DNA of 64,000 nt from BM003 sp963699835 (GTDB lineage: Bacteria > Pseudomonadota > Gammaproteobacteria > Steroidobacterales > BM003): positions 186,001-250,000 of the forward strand of contig CAVOVJ010000006.1 in the NCBI GenBank assembly GCA_963699835.1, written 5' to 3'. Of this stretch, positions 1 through 9,152 are shown piece by piece. Both the position numbers and the translations under genes were made by a program. Position 1 is the first letter of the stretch; each line of letters begins with the position of its first letter. The notes beneath the pieces were generated by a model that saw nothing but the letters and a program-made list of their open reading frames with translations, made no database searches and was not told the origin of the DNA.

Positions 1-786
1 GCGCGCATTCGCATCGACGAGGCGGGTTTGCGCCTCCAGCGCGGCGGATTGGGCGAGCAGGACGTCGCCCAGCGCGACATCCCCGAGTTCGTGACGCCGC
101 TCGACCGCCACGGCAAGCTGCTGCGCCATTTCCAGCTCGGTTTGTGCCTGTTCGACGTCGTTCTCGGCAAGCGCAATGTTCCACAGCATGTTGCGCAGCA
201 GCCCGGCTACTTCCCAGCGCAGCCGCAGCGATGCGGCAGCGGATTCCAGTTTCATCGCCTCGGCAAACGACTGCGTCAACCGGCGTCCGTTCCATGACCA
301 CAGCGGCAGACTGACCCCGGCTTCGTATTCGTCGAGACGGTCGTTATCGCCCCAGCGATCGGTCTGGTAACGTAACGACAGCGACGGCCGGTCGGGGAAC
401 CAGTCGCGACCCCGTTCTTCCCAGACGCGGGCCTGTGTTGCGCGGGCTTCCAGTTCGACGAAATCGGGATAGTTGGCAAGGGCCTGATCTACGGCCCGCG
501 ACAGCGTCAACGTTTCATCGATGCCAAGTGTGGCGTTATGGTGGCCTCGCTCATCCGTGTCACTGGCGAGCGCGGCATTTACACCGAAGGACAGCAGCAA
601 CATTACCGCCACTCCGCGGCGCGTTGCCGCGTGTAAGTGTTTCCATCGCCGCGAGCGGGGTGGCTGTGCCGGCTCGGCCGCGTCTGCCAATTTGTTCGTG
701 GCCGCCGCTCTGCCGGGGCAACAATCCGTGCCCCGGATTCGCGCTCTCTCGCGGTGGCTCGGGATCAGCATCGCCGAAAAGCTCAC
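1..786 (-). CDS. TolC/CzcC-family outer membrane efflux protein, N-terminal part (cut by window edge)
   Basis: The reading frame is open from position 1 up to about 786 and has no stop inside the window, so only the N-terminal ~260 residues are present. A GTG at 784-786 overlaps the stop of the cytochrome b gene as GTGA and is the likely start; later TTG/GTG starts are possible. A hydrophobic stretch ending in NAALA looks like a signal peptide and would be cleaved there. The following region has TolC-like features: LSRAVDQALANYP near the mature N terminus, EAGVSLPLW, and long alanine-rich helices (AENDVEQAQTELEMAQQ). Such proteins form the outer membrane channel of RND or metal efflux pumps. 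The pump partners would lie outside the window, so the substrate is unknown. Confidence 0.75.
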   Translation of the reverse strand, partial: MSFSAMLIPSHRERARIRGTDCCPGRAAATNKLADAAEPAQPPRSRRWKHLHAATRRGVAVMLLLSFGVNAALASDTDERGHHNATLGIDETLTLSRAVDQALANYPDFVELEARATQARVWEERGRDWFPDRPSLSLRYQTDRWGDNDRLDEYEAGVSLPLWSWNGRRLTQSFAEAMKLESAAASLRLRWEVAGLLRNMLWNIALAENDVEQAQTELEMAQQLAVAVERRHELGDVALGDVLLAQSAALEAQTRLVDANAR

Positions 787-1442
787 GCGCTGCGGTCCTT
801 TTCGCCGAGGGGTCTTTTTTGCCCCGTGACCATTGCCCGGACCAGGTTCTCGTGGTGTTCGCGGCTGGCATGCAACACGCCGGCTACATGCACCGCGATC
901 AGCAGCAGCGCGAGATTGGCGCCCACCTCGTGAAACTCCGCCCAGGCCGATAGCTGCGCCTTGCGGTCGGATTCGTGATCCGTTCCGGCGGCATCGCGGT
1001 TGTCAGCTCGCGATGATGACGCCGTGTCGATCGGGTTGGAAACGGCCGCGCGGGCCGGCGCTCCGAGGTCGCCTTGCTCCAAGTCGAGATACAAACCGGA
1101 GCCAGTGACTGCGGCCAGGCACAGCAGCAGTGCCACGATCATCGCCGCGCCCGCCGGGTTGTGGCCGAGGTAGCGTCGGTCGCGGTGCGCGGCCACCTCG
1201 CCGAGGTAGGTGAGCGTGGTTTCCGGTCCGCGGACGAAATTGCGAAAACGGGCATGGGCTGGGCCGGCAAAGCCCCACAGAATGCGAATGATGAGCACCG
1301 CGGCGACCAGGTAACCGGCGAAGGCATGGACCTGCGGGAATTCGTCGCCGCTGGCGTAGGCGATGACGAATCCGGCCACCAGCAGCCAGTGGCCGATGCG
1401 AACCAGCGGATCCCAGACCTTTACTGTATTGGCGTCCGACAT
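783..1442 (-). CDS. Cytochrome b561 / Ni-Fe hydrogenase b-type cytochrome family protein
   Basis: This is a small membrane protein of about 220 aa with four predicted membrane helices. The start at 1442 has a GGAGG six bases upstream; the frame is open further but without a better site. Candidate heme-ligand histidines sit in RIGHW (helix 1), VHAFAGY (helix 2) and FHEVGANLALLLIAVHVAG (helix 4), the pattern of the PF01292 diheme cytochrome b fold. A hydrophilic insert (about residues 135-165, rich in S, D, R) separates helices 3 and 4. Such proteins pass electrons between quinol and a periplasmic partner, for example a cytochrome c or an oxidoreductase. The stop overlaps the next gene, a TolC-like channel, which is an unusual partner. 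Function beyond electron transfer is not determined. Confidence 0.8.
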   Translation of the reverse strand: MSDANTVKVWDPLVRIGHWLLVAGFVIAYASGDEFPQVHAFAGYLVAAVLIIRILWGFAGPAHARFRNFVRGPETTLTYLGEVAAHRDRRYLGHNPAGAAMIVALLLCLAAVTGSGLYLDLEQGDLGAPARAAVSNPIDTASSSRADNRDAAGTDHESDRKAQLSAWAEFHEVGANLALLLIAVHVAGVLHASREHHENLVRAMVTGQKRPLGEKDRSA

Positions 1443-1492
1443 CGGCCCCTCCGGAGGCGCGGCGAGACGCTCAATCTGCACGTAGTTTGACG

Positions 1493-2101
1493 ATGCTAGA
1501 ATCCGTCATCCGACCTGATAGCGCTAAATATTGGAGAATTTCATTGCATACGTCGGATGACATAGGCCCCGATCGGTCTACGCTGAGCGCACTTCTGCTG
1601 TTTCTGGTCGTCGCTTCCCTTATTGGTTGGGACCTGTTCGTCGACTATAGCGAGGGCGTGAGCTGGGCCCATCTTCTCGTCGAGATGTTCATCCTCGGTG
1701 TCTCGGCAACCGGCGCCGCCATTTTGTGGCGCCAGTTGCGCCGGACCCGCGCCGATCTCGTGGTCGCCCAGGTCGAAGCCGAACACTGGCGGGGCGAGAG
1801 CCGGGAACTGCTGCTCGGGCTGGGCGCGGCGATACACAACCAGTTCGCGCGCTGGCGCCTGACCGCGGCGGAGGAAGAGGTCGGGTTGCTGCTGTTGAAG
1901 GGACTCAGCCACAAACAGATTGCCCAGATTCGCGAGACCAGCGAGAGAACGGTCAGGGAACAGGCGCGCGCGCTGTATCGAAAATCCGGTCTCTCCGGCA
2001 GGGCCTCGTTGTCGGCCTTTTTTCTCGAAGACCTGCTGTTGCCGGGCGCCGTGGCTGAGGCAAACCCGCAGCAACCTGGGCCGGAGAAGCAAAGCGTGTA
2101 A
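1493..2101 (+). CDS. LuxR-type HTH regulator with two N-terminal membrane helices
   Basis: The protein is about 200 aa. Two hydrophobic segments (about residues 30-52 and 60-82) are followed by an amphipathic linker and a C-terminal LuxR/GerE helix-turn-helix. That domain begins at RLTAAEEEVGLLLLKG and contains GLSHKQIAQ and SERTVREQARALYRK. A receiver or autoinducer-binding domain is absent. The family therefore appears to be a membrane-tethered DNA-binding protein that may respond directly to an envelope signal. ATG 1493 is chosen; a TTG six bases earlier is also possible, and no strong ribosome site is visible. It is divergent from the cytochrome b gene with only about 50 bases between starts, so it may control that operon (inference). 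Confidence 0.75.
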   Translation: MLESVIRPDSAKYWRISLHTSDDIGPDRSTLSALLLFLVVASLIGWDLFVDYSEGVSWAHLLVEMFILGVSATGAAILWRQLRRTRADLVVAQVEAEHWRGESRELLLGLGAAIHNQFARWRLTAAEEEVGLLLLKGLSHKQIAQIRETSERTVREQARALYRKSGLSGRASLSAFFLEDLLLPGAVAEANPQQPGPEKQSV

Positions 2102-2229
2102 CGACGATCGGGTTTGCGTGGGCGAGGCGACAGGATAAATATCGATCGCATAGCGCATCGATGCAGCCCGCCAAGGCGCATTCCGCGGCCGGGTGTTACG
2201 GCAGTAAATCACTGACCCGAGGTATTGAG

Positions 2230-4491
2230 ATGACCGACTGGCAACCCACCGCCTGCGTGCTATGCAGCATCAACTGCGGCATCGAAGTGCTGCTCGACGC
2301 GGAGGACGATCGCCGAATCGCCAAGATCCGCGGCGACAAGGCCCATCCGTCGTCGCAAGGCTACCTGTGCCAGAAAGCGCAACGCCTCGATCACTACCAG
2401 AACGGGAGGGACCGGATCACGAGTCCGCTACGGCGTGCGGCAGACGGCACGTTCGAGGAAATCGGCTGGGATACGGCGATCGCCGAAATCGCCGCGAAAC
2501 TGGCCGCCATCCGTGACACTCACGGTGGCGAAAAGATTTTCTATTACGGTGGCGGCGGCCAGGGCAACCACCTGCCGGGTGTCTATGCGGCGGCGACCTT
2601 GACCGCGCTCGGATCGGTGTTTCGGTCGAACGCGCTCGCCCAGGAGAAAACCGGCGAGTTCTGGGTCCAGGGGAAGATGTTCGGCGCACCGGTTCACCCC
2701 GAATTCGATCATTGCGAAGTCGCTTTCTTCCTCGGCAAAAACCCGTGGCAATCGCACGGTTTCCCGCGCTCGCGCAACGTGATCAATACAATAGCCAAGG
2801 ACCCGGCGCGCAAGATGATCGTCGTCGACCCGGTGCGGACCGAGACCGCCGACAAGGCCGACATTCATCTGCCGGTGAAACCCGGAACCGATGCGTGGCT
2901 GATGTCGGCACTGGCCGCGATCTTCGTCCAGGAGAAATGGTACGACGCCGCCTGGGTTGCCGAGCATGTCGTGGATTTCGACGAGGTCGCAGCGGTACTT
3001 TCCAAAGTGCCGGTTGCCGAATACTGTGCGACCGCCGGCATTGACGAGTCGCGGCTGCGCGAGACTGCGGTGGTGTTGAAGGACGCCGCCAGCGTGGCAT
3101 TCATGGAGGATCTCGGTATCCAGATGAACCGCCACTCCACGCTGGTCAGTTATCTCAACCGTTTGCTGTGGGTATTGACCGGGAATTTCGCCAGGGCCGG
3201 CGGCATGAACGTGTTCAACCCGATCTCCGCACTGGGTGTCCACACCGGTGCGCGTCCCAAGGCGTCGCCGGTGGCCGGTGCCAAGATCATTTACGGCCTC
3301 GTGCCGTGCAATGTCATTCCGGAAGAGATTCTGACCGAGCACCCGGACCGCTACCGCGCAATGATTGTCGAAAGCGCCAACCCGGCCCATTCTCTCGCCG
3401 ATACGCCTGCGTGGCGCCAGGCGCTCGCAAAGCTCGACCTTGTCGTGACGATCGACGTCGCGATGACCGAGACCGCGAGGCATTCCGACTACGTGCTTCC
3501 GACCGCAACCCAATACGAGAAGTGGGAGTGCAGTTTCTTCAACCTCGAGCCCGGCGAGAATACGTTCCAGTTGCGCAAGCCGATAATGTCAGCGCCGGAC
3601 GGCGTGCTGGGCGAGCCGGAAATCCACGCCCGGCTGTGCGAAGCGCTCGGGGCGGTGCCGGAGAATCTTGTCGATTCGTTGAACGTCACGCTGCGCGAGC
3701 AGGGCGGCGAGGCATTCGCCGCGCAGATCATGCAGGCGGTTCAGACCGACCCGGCCCTGATGCACCTCGGACCGGTGATCCTGTACCGCACGCTCGGACC
3801 GACATTACCCGACGGCGCGGCCGCCGCTGCGCCGTTGTGGGTGCTTGCGCACATGTTCGCCCAGCGTCATCCGGAGTCGATGCGCCGGGCCGGATTCGAC
3901 GGCGCCGGAGCGGTGCTTGGCGAGCAGTTGTTCCAGGCGATACTGCGGCGCCATTCCGGGGTCGTGTTCTCGGTCGACGAGCCGGAGTCGTCGTGGGATC
4001 GGCTCGGCACGAAAGACCGCAAGATCCATGCCGCGATTCCGCCTTTGCTCGACGAACTCGTCGGGCTCGGCAGCCAATCCGGCGACCGCGATCCAGACTA
4101 CCCGTTCGTGTTGTCGGCGGGCGAGCGGCGGGCGTTTACGGCCAACACGATTTATCGCGATCCCGAGTGGCGCAAGAAAGACTACGACGGCGCACTGAGG
4201 ATCAGCCCGGACGACGCCAATAAACTCGGACTCAACGACGGCGGTCACGCCACGATCACGACCCGGCGCGGGTCCGCCCGCGTCGCGGTGGAGGTCTGCG
4301 ACCGCATGCAGAGCGGTCACGTGTCATTGCCGAACGGCCAGGGTCTCGACAACGCAGCCAGCGATGGCCACATCGAGCGGGTCGGCGTCGCGCCGAACGA
4401 ACTTACTTCTCTGGACCAGCGCGATGCGTTCGCCGGTACGCCATGGCACAAATGGGTGCCGGCGCGGCTCGTCGCGGTCGATTCCGGTTAG
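2230..4491 (+). CDS. Molybdopterin oxidoreductase with N-terminal 4Fe-4S site (formate dehydrogenase/DMSO reductase superfamily)
   Basis: The protein is about 753 aa. ATG 2230 is chosen because it places C9, C12, C16 and C47 in the typical N-terminal 4Fe-4S motif. The central part carries the molybdopterin-binding blocks (GGGGQGNHLPG, FFLGKNPWQSHGF, VDPVRTETADKADIHLPVKPGTD) and the C-terminal beta-barrel domain has the usual RRGSARV and SLPNGQG elements. There is no Tat signal, so the enzyme is probably cytoplasmic. At the place where formate dehydrogenases carry Cys or selenocysteine I see only NALAQEKTGEF, so the substrate cannot be assigned. It stands alone, with no obvious electron-transfer subunit next to it. 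Confidence 0.85.
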   Translation: MTDWQPTACVLCSINCGIEVLLDAEDDRRIAKIRGDKAHPSSQGYLCQKAQRLDHYQNGRDRITSPLRRAADGTFEEIGWDTAIAEIAAKLAAIRDTHGGEKIFYYGGGGQGNHLPGVYAAATLTALGSVFRSNALAQEKTGEFWVQGKMFGAPVHPEFDHCEVAFFLGKNPWQSHGFPRSRNVINTIAKDPARKMIVVDPVRTETADKADIHLPVKPGTDAWLMSALAAIFVQEKWYDAAWVAEHVVDFDEVAAVLSKVPVAEYCATAGIDESRLRETAVVLKDAASVAFMEDLGIQMNRHSTLVSYLNRLLWVLTGNFARAGGMNVFNPISALGVHTGARPKASPVAGAKIIYGLVPCNVIPEEILTEHPDRYRAMIVESANPAHSLADTPAWRQALAKLDLVVTIDVAMTETARHSDYVLPTATQYEKWECSFFNLEPGENTFQLRKPIMSAPDGVLGEPEIHARLCEALGAVPENLVDSLNVTLREQGGEAFAAQIMQAVQTDPALMHLGPVILYRTLGPTLPDGAAAAAPLWVLAHMFAQRHPESMRRAGFDGAGAVLGEQLFQAILRRHSGVVFSVDEPESSWDRLGTKDRKIHAAIPPLLDELVGLGSQSGDRDPDYPFVLSAGERRAFTANTIYRDPEWRKKDYDGALRISPDDANKLGLNDGGHATITTRRGSARVAVEVCDRMQSGHVSLPNGQGLDNAASDGHIERVGVAPNELTSLDQRDAFAGTPWHKWVPARLVAVDSG

Positions 4492-4634
4492 GGAGGGTAA
4501 CTCGTTCCTGGCGCGGCTGAGGGACATCAATTCGGGCGGCTTATCGGTTGCGCAGATCAGTGCTGCGCGTCTCCGGGGTTTCGCCGCCGGCGCGACCGGG
4601 ATTTGTCGTTCCGGATGGCCGCGAAATTATTGCG

Positions 4635-6878
4635 TTACAGGTCTTCCGGCGCCGGAATCTCGCCGCTCGCCTCCATCTCCCGCACCCGCGCGAGTTGCGC
4701 GGCCATGTCGGCTGCCACCTCGGCGCGCATCGCCTGAAATTCGGGGTTGTCGCGCAGTGATTCAAATACGGCGTCGTGGTCGAAAAAATAGCGCCAAAAC
4801 GTGCGCCAGTTGGCGTCTATACCGCGGCGCAGTTCAGCCAGCGCCTCGGGTTTCCTGCCCATCAATGCGTAGACCTTCGCATTGCCGAAAAATGTACCGT
4901 TCCCTCCGAGCAGGGGAAGGGATGCGTTGATCTTGAATATCTGTTCCAGCATCTCCTTTGCCTGGGGCTTCTCGCCCGATTGCAACAGCAGGTACGCGAT
5001 GTCCTCTGCGGGGCTCGAATTCGCGTAACTGATGACAGGTCCGCCCGGCCCGAAAATTTCCGGATACCGCTCGCGGTAACGCTGGCGCGCTCTTTCCGGG
5101 CGATTTTCAGCGAGATCGTGGTCCCGCAACTGCGCCATTGCCAAATCGCTGCCGTCGCTGTCGGGTTGTCTATCCAGCATTAGCCGGGCCTGCGAAAGCG
5201 CTCCTTCACCGTCATTGCGATAAATTGCGAGGAGTAAGTTGGCGAAGGCGATGTCATCGGAGTCGGGCTGTATGTCCGTGGCCTTTGCCAGCCAGCGCTC
5301 CGCGGTTTTCGAGTCGCCAAGGTGCATGTACGATTGAGCCAGCAAGACCGCGTAAGCCGGGTTTCCCGGGTCCGTTCTGATAGCTCTTGTTGCCCACGGC
5401 AATGCGTTGTCGTAATGGCCGAGATAGCCCGCCTGGAAGCTCGCCATAACGTAATAGCCAAGAGGCGAATCCCGGTCGATTGCAATGATCTGTTCAATGG
5501 CCTCGTGCGCCTCTTCGAGATGCCCGAGCGTGGCGGCCACGAAGGCCGCATTGGCGCGCAGCGGCACCGACAGGGGATCCAGCTCGAGGCCTTGGGCGAA
5601 GATTTTTGCGGCTTCGGTCGGACGCCCTGTGTCGTGCAGGCCTATCCCGTACCAAACATAGGCGGGCGAGTAATTGGGATTCAGCTCGATTGCCCGCTTG
5701 AGAGCCGGAAGCCCTTCCAACTCGTTTTTCTGTAGTTTCAGACTCCCCAGAGACGCCCACGCCTCGCCGAGCTGATCGTCGAGCTCCAGCGCTCTCGCGA
5801 TCGCGCGTTCGGCCCTGGGAAAGCCGTCGTCGCGTGCATAACCGCTGAAAATCACCTGGAAGCGATGGACGTCAGCAAGCCCGACATAGGCCAGCGCATA
5901 GTCCGGGTCCAGGTCGATCGCGCGCCGGAACAGCCGTTCTGCTTCGGCGAGGGACTCGGCAGTCCGTTGGCGCCAACGCTCCCGGCCGAGCAGATACGCT
6001 TCGTAGGCCTCGAGGTTTTGCGTATTGGCCTTGCCGATACGCGCTACGTCTCCCGGCGACAGCTTGGCCTGGAGCGCCTCGGCGATCGCGCTGGCGATTT
6101 CGCTCTGGATCGCGAAGATATTGCCGGTCGTCAGCTCCCGGTCATAGGTCTCGGCCCAGAGGTGTTCATCGGTCGCGGCATCGATCAGCTGCACGTTGAT
6201 GCGAACGCGATCGCCGGCGCGCTGCACTCCACCTTCGATAATGCTGGTTGCGCCGAGCATCTCGCCGATCGCCTGCATGCTCTCGGTCGTGTCGCGAAAG
6301 CGCTCGACCGAGGTACGCGAGATCACTTTCCACGACCCGACCCGCGCAAGCTGCGTCAGCAGGTCGTCGTGCATTCCGTCGACGAAATACGAGTCGGACT
6401 CATCGGCGCTGCGGCTCTCGAACGGCAGCACCGCGATAGTCGCTTTGTTGCTGGCGACAGGAGGTGGCGTGGGCTCGTCGTCCGGTACGGCCGTCGTCAG
6501 CTCGGCCGGCGCGTTGACCGGAGTGGCCCGGTCGCGGAGCAAGAACTTGTCGAACAGCAGGAACGCCACGGCCGCGGCCAGGACCGTGGTGATCAGGTAG
6601 TTCATCTTGCGCCCGGTCTGGTGCGTGATCGACTGCGAGCGGTCGACGTCCTTTTCTTTTTTTATCCCTTCGGGCGTGAGCTCGAATGCCCAAGCGAAGA
6701 ACACCGCGATCGGAAAGCCGAGCAAGAGCAGGAACAGCACGGTCTTGCCGACCCACTCGGGCGTGCCAAACGTGTCGAACGCAACGTCAGCGATCTGGGC
6801 GAGTAACCATGCGGTCACGGCATAGGCGATCGCGACGCGAAAAACGTTGCGTCTTCTCAACTCGGCAAAAAAGCTCAT
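4635..6878 (-). CDS. Membrane-anchored TolB-like/FlgO-like domain and TPR protein
   Basis: A protein of about 747 aa. The start at 6878 gives MSFFAELRRRNVFRVA, a common opening of this gammaproteobacterial family. Three hydrophobic segments (about 14-35, 45-68, 92-112) lie at the N terminus. They are followed by a TolB-N/FlgO-like domain (about 147-280: KATIAVLPFESRS, YFVDGMHDDLLTQLAR, EGGVQRAGDRVRINVQLID). The rest is a series of tetratricopeptide repeats (about 295-650), for example DPDYALAYVGLADVHR. Related proteins often have an N-terminal adenylate cyclase or DNA-binding domain; this one has only the membrane part. A scaffold or assembly role is likely, but the specific function is unknown. 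Confidence 0.8.
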   Translation of the reverse strand: MSFFAELRRRNVFRVAIAYAVTAWLLAQIADVAFDTFGTPEWVGKTVLFLLLLGFPIAVFFAWAFELTPEGIKKEKDVDRSQSITHQTGRKMNYLITTVLAAAVAFLLFDKFLLRDRATPVNAPAELTTAVPDDEPTPPPVASNKATIAVLPFESRSADESDSYFVDGMHDDLLTQLARVGSWKVISRTSVERFRDTTESMQAIGEMLGATSIIEGGVQRAGDRVRINVQLIDAATDEHLWAETYDRELTTGNIFAIQSEIASAIAEALQAKLSPGDVARIGKANTQNLEAYEAYLLGRERWRQRTAESLAEAERLFRRAIDLDPDYALAYVGLADVHRFQVIFSGYARDDGFPRAERAIARALELDDQLGEAWASLGSLKLQKNELEGLPALKRAIELNPNYSPAYVWYGIGLHDTGRPTEAAKIFAQGLELDPLSVPLRANAAFVAATLGHLEEAHEAIEQIIAIDRDSPLGYYVMASFQAGYLGHYDNALPWATRAIRTDPGNPAYAVLLAQSYMHLGDSKTAERWLAKATDIQPDSDDIAFANLLLAIYRNDGEGALSQARLMLDRQPDSDGSDLAMAQLRDHDLAENRPERARQRYRERYPEIFGPGGPVISYANSSPAEDIAYLLLQSGEKPQAKEMLEQIFKINASLPLLGGNGTFFGNAKVYALMGRKPEALAELRRGIDANWRTFWRYFFDHDAVFESLRDNPEFQAMRAEVAADMAAQLARVREMEASGEIPAPEDL

Positions 6879-7254
6879 TAGGTTTGCGATCAGTGTCCGG
6901 CGGCACAGGTTGCGGCAAGTATAACCACGTTGGTGGTGCCGTGGTTTCGCGGCGACCCGCATACTCAAGATGCTTCCGCTTGTTGGTGCTCAATCTGCAG
7001 GCAATTTCCGAGGTCCACATTGCCGTGAAACCCGGTCGTCGCTATTCGCTCTCGCGATGGGTTTGGGAAACGGCGCATTCTGGCGGACCTGTTTGCCGCG
7101 CCATCGCTCTCATCGCTTAACCCCGTATAGCCGCAAAACACCACTGTTGCGTTGCGGTGTTATCGCTGCGGAGCCGGAGTAAGCGGCAGCAACTTGAGGG
7201 GCTCGATGGCCTTTGGATTGCGATGCCAGCCTGCCTTAATGGTTGGGTGAGCTG

Positions 7255-7281
7255 AGCGATTTTTCATTTTTTTCAATCGCT
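7255..7281. promoter_or_regulatory. AGCGATT / AATCGCT inverted repeat in a T-rich tract
   Basis: A perfect 7-bp inverted repeat with a 13-base T-rich spacer. It lies about 150 bases upstream of the PA2779-type gene and about 40 bases upstream of the CRP-like site. It could be an operator or a transcript hairpin; the sequence alone does not decide. Confidence 0.25.
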
Positions 7282-7317
7282 TAGGTTTGGTTGCGTAGGG
7301 ATGGGCGGGCGACGATC

Positions 7318-7333
7318 TGTGAGCCTTGTCACA
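7318..7333. promoter_or_regulatory. Perfect CRP-type binding site (TGTGA-N6-TCACA)
   Basis: The sequence TGTGAGCCTTGTCACA matches both half-sites of the E. coli CRP consensus with the exact 6-base spacer. It lies about 100 bases upstream of the start at 7432, a position compatible with activation. The window also encodes a Crp/Fnr family protein (21860-22576), whose own specificity is unknown. Confidence 0.6.
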
Positions 7334-7431
7334 CAAGCTGAAGGCGCTGTCTTGTTACGCTCTCAGTCGTTTAATGTTCCTGCCGCGCGATATCGGTACG
7401 GATAGATTGGATTCACTCGGAGTGACTAAAG

Positions 7432-7818
7432 ATGCTTTCTCAATTCGGACATCGCGTTTGCATTTATGCCGTTGCCGTCTGTCTGACCCTGTTACCCGTA
7501 TTGCAAAACGCGAATGCGGCGATCGTGCCGACGGACGCGGCGATCGAGCTTGCTGACCGGCAACAACAGATCCATCGCATCGACGACGTCCTCGCCCGCG
7601 ACAACGTGAAAAGCGTGCTGATCGATCTCGGTGTCGATCCGGCCGATGCCAGCGCCCGCGTGCGGTCGTTGACGGGCGTCGAGCTTGCGACGCTCGATAG
7701 TCAGCTCGCCGAATTACCGGCCGGCGGCGTCGGTTTTGTCGAGCTGGTCGGGATCGTGGCGATTGTCCTGATCGTGCTCGAAGTGCTCGGGGTAACGAAC
7801 GTCTTCTCGAAGATCTAG
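7432..7818 (+). CDS. PA2779 family (DUF6627) small exported protein
   Basis: A 128-aa protein. The N terminus (RVCIYAVAVCLTLLPVLQNANA) is a signal peptide, probably cleaved after ANA. The middle is a helical, charged region (DRQQQIHRIDDVLARDNVKSVLIDLGVDPADA) and the C terminus is a single hydrophobic segment (VELVGIVAIVLIVLEVLGV) followed by TNVFSKI. This matches the PA2779 family, which is nearly always found immediately before a PA2778-type peptidase gene, as here (10-base gap). The function of the family is not established. The perfect CRP-like site upstream suggests catabolite or cAMP-linked control of the pair. Confidence 0.85.
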   Translation: MLSQFGHRVCIYAVAVCLTLLPVLQNANAAIVPTDAAIELADRQQQIHRIDDVLARDNVKSVLIDLGVDPADASARVRSLTGVELATLDSQLAELPAGGVGFVELVGIVAIVLIVLEVLGVTNVFSKI

Positions 7819-7828
7819 TAATTTCCCG

Positions 7829-8791
7829 ATGCAACGGCGATGGCGAAACGCGATCATGGCCGTTGCCGTGTGCATCATTGCATCCGGCTGTGCCGGGGTA
7901 TCCGGCGGTGTGCGCGCCGCGCTCGAAAATGTCGACAACACTATCGAACTCACCGACGTGCCGTTCTACCCGCAGGTCACCGACCAGTGCGGCCCGGCGG
8001 CACTCGCGACGATCCTGAACGTCGCAGGGGTCAGCGTCGAACCGGAGGCATTGAAGTCACGTATCTACATCCCCGGGCGCGAAGGCAGCCTGCAACTGGA
8101 ACTGGTGGCGGCGACGCGCGCCTACCATCGCCTCGCGTATTCCATCGATCCGGATTTGCAGGCGCTGCTCGCGGAGCTAACGGCAGGCCGCCCGGTGCTG
8201 GTGCTGCAGAATCTCGGAATCGGCCTGCTGCCGGTGTGGCATTACGCCGTCGTCGTCGGATATTTACCCAAAGACAGCAAGTTTGTGCTTCGTTCCGGCG
8301 ATATGAAACGCTACCTGATCGACGTCCGCCGGTTCGCGCGGACGTGGGACCGTGCTGACAACTGGGGCATCGTTGCACTGAGTCCGGGCGAATTGCCGGC
8401 CCAACCCGACGCACGGCGCTACCTGCGTTCGGTCGCCGCGCTCGAGTCGGTCGGCGCGACCGGCGCCGCGCAGGCGAGCTACCGTGCCGCGGTCGGGCAG
8501 TGGCCGCTCGACAATATTGCCTGGCTCGGTCTGGGAAACGCCTCATATGCCCTGGGCGATCTGGATACGGCCAGACTTGCCTATGCGACGATGCTGGACC
8601 TCGAGCCCGGCAACCTTATTGCATTGAATAATTTTGCCCAGGTGAGCGCCGATCTGGGCTGCCACCGTGTGGCCCACAATGTCATCGATCAGGCCCTCTC
8701 GATAGTCGAACCCCTCGATCCGATGGAACGGCGGCTGCGGCTGACACGCGAGGACATCGAGATCGGCCGATCGTCCGAGCGTTGTCGGTAA
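7829..8791 (+). CDS. PA2778 family C39-like cysteine peptidase lipoprotein with TPR tail
   Basis: A 320-aa predicted lipoprotein. The signal ends in ASGC with the lipidated cysteine at residue 21. The peptidase C39-like domain follows: DQCGPAALATILN holds the catalytic Cys54 and PVWHYAVVVGY the catalytic His138. Residues about 190-290 form two or three TPR-like repeats (GNASYALGDLDTARLAYATMLDLEPGN). It sits 10 bases after the PA2779-type gene and the two should be one operon. Known for the family: conserved pairing in gammaproteobacteria. Substrate and physiological role are unknown; a role in envelope protein processing is inference. Confidence 0.85.
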   Translation: MQRRWRNAIMAVAVCIIASGCAGVSGGVRAALENVDNTIELTDVPFYPQVTDQCGPAALATILNVAGVSVEPEALKSRIYIPGREGSLQLELVAATRAYHRLAYSIDPDLQALLAELTAGRPVLVLQNLGIGLLPVWHYAVVVGYLPKDSKFVLRSGDMKRYLIDVRRFARTWDRADNWGIVALSPGELPAQPDARRYLRSVAALESVGATGAAQASYRAAVGQWPLDNIAWLGLGNASYALGDLDTARLAYATMLDLEPGNLIALNNFAQVSADLGCHRVAHNVIDQALSIVEPLDPMERRLRLTREDIEIGRSSERCR

Positions 8792-9152
8792 CAGTCGCTG
8801 CTGCGTTACCGAATCACCCGAGTGGCATCCAAGGGTATGGCGGGGTGCTGGCCATCAATGCAGCCTCGATCGACGCCAGTATCTGTTGGCGCATCGCTTC
8901 GATTCCAGCGAACGCTTCAGCGAGTCGATAAGCCTGGTGGACTACCCGGCACTTGCGAATAAAAGGTCGCACGCGCCCGGTTCACGCGCCGATGCGGGTC
9001 TCGTCTCCGTTTGTCTCGGGTTTCCGTGTCGGCGGGCAGGAATCTGCAGTCGACGGTGTGACTTTCGGCGTTCCGGTGCCGGCGGTTGCACTGGAGTAGA
9101 ATCCTGACGGTGAGTCGGTGCGGGTCTGACCCGCGGCACACGGAGAAGAGTG
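8792..9152. other. Intergenic, nothing recognised
   Basis: About 360 bases between the PA2778-type gene and corA. Frames on both strands are short and have no recognisable content. A GGAG lies seven bases before the corA ATG. Confidence 0.5.

Larger units (their letters stand above)
6879..7431. other. Intergenic region with regulatory sites, no gene seen
   Basis: About 550 bases lie between the divergent TPR gene and the PA2779-type gene. I find no convincing coding frame on either strand. The right half is less GC-rich and contains a 7-bp inverted repeat and a perfect CRP-type palindrome, listed separately. An AACACC...GGTGTT inverted repeat lies near 7138-7162. Confidence 0.6.
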
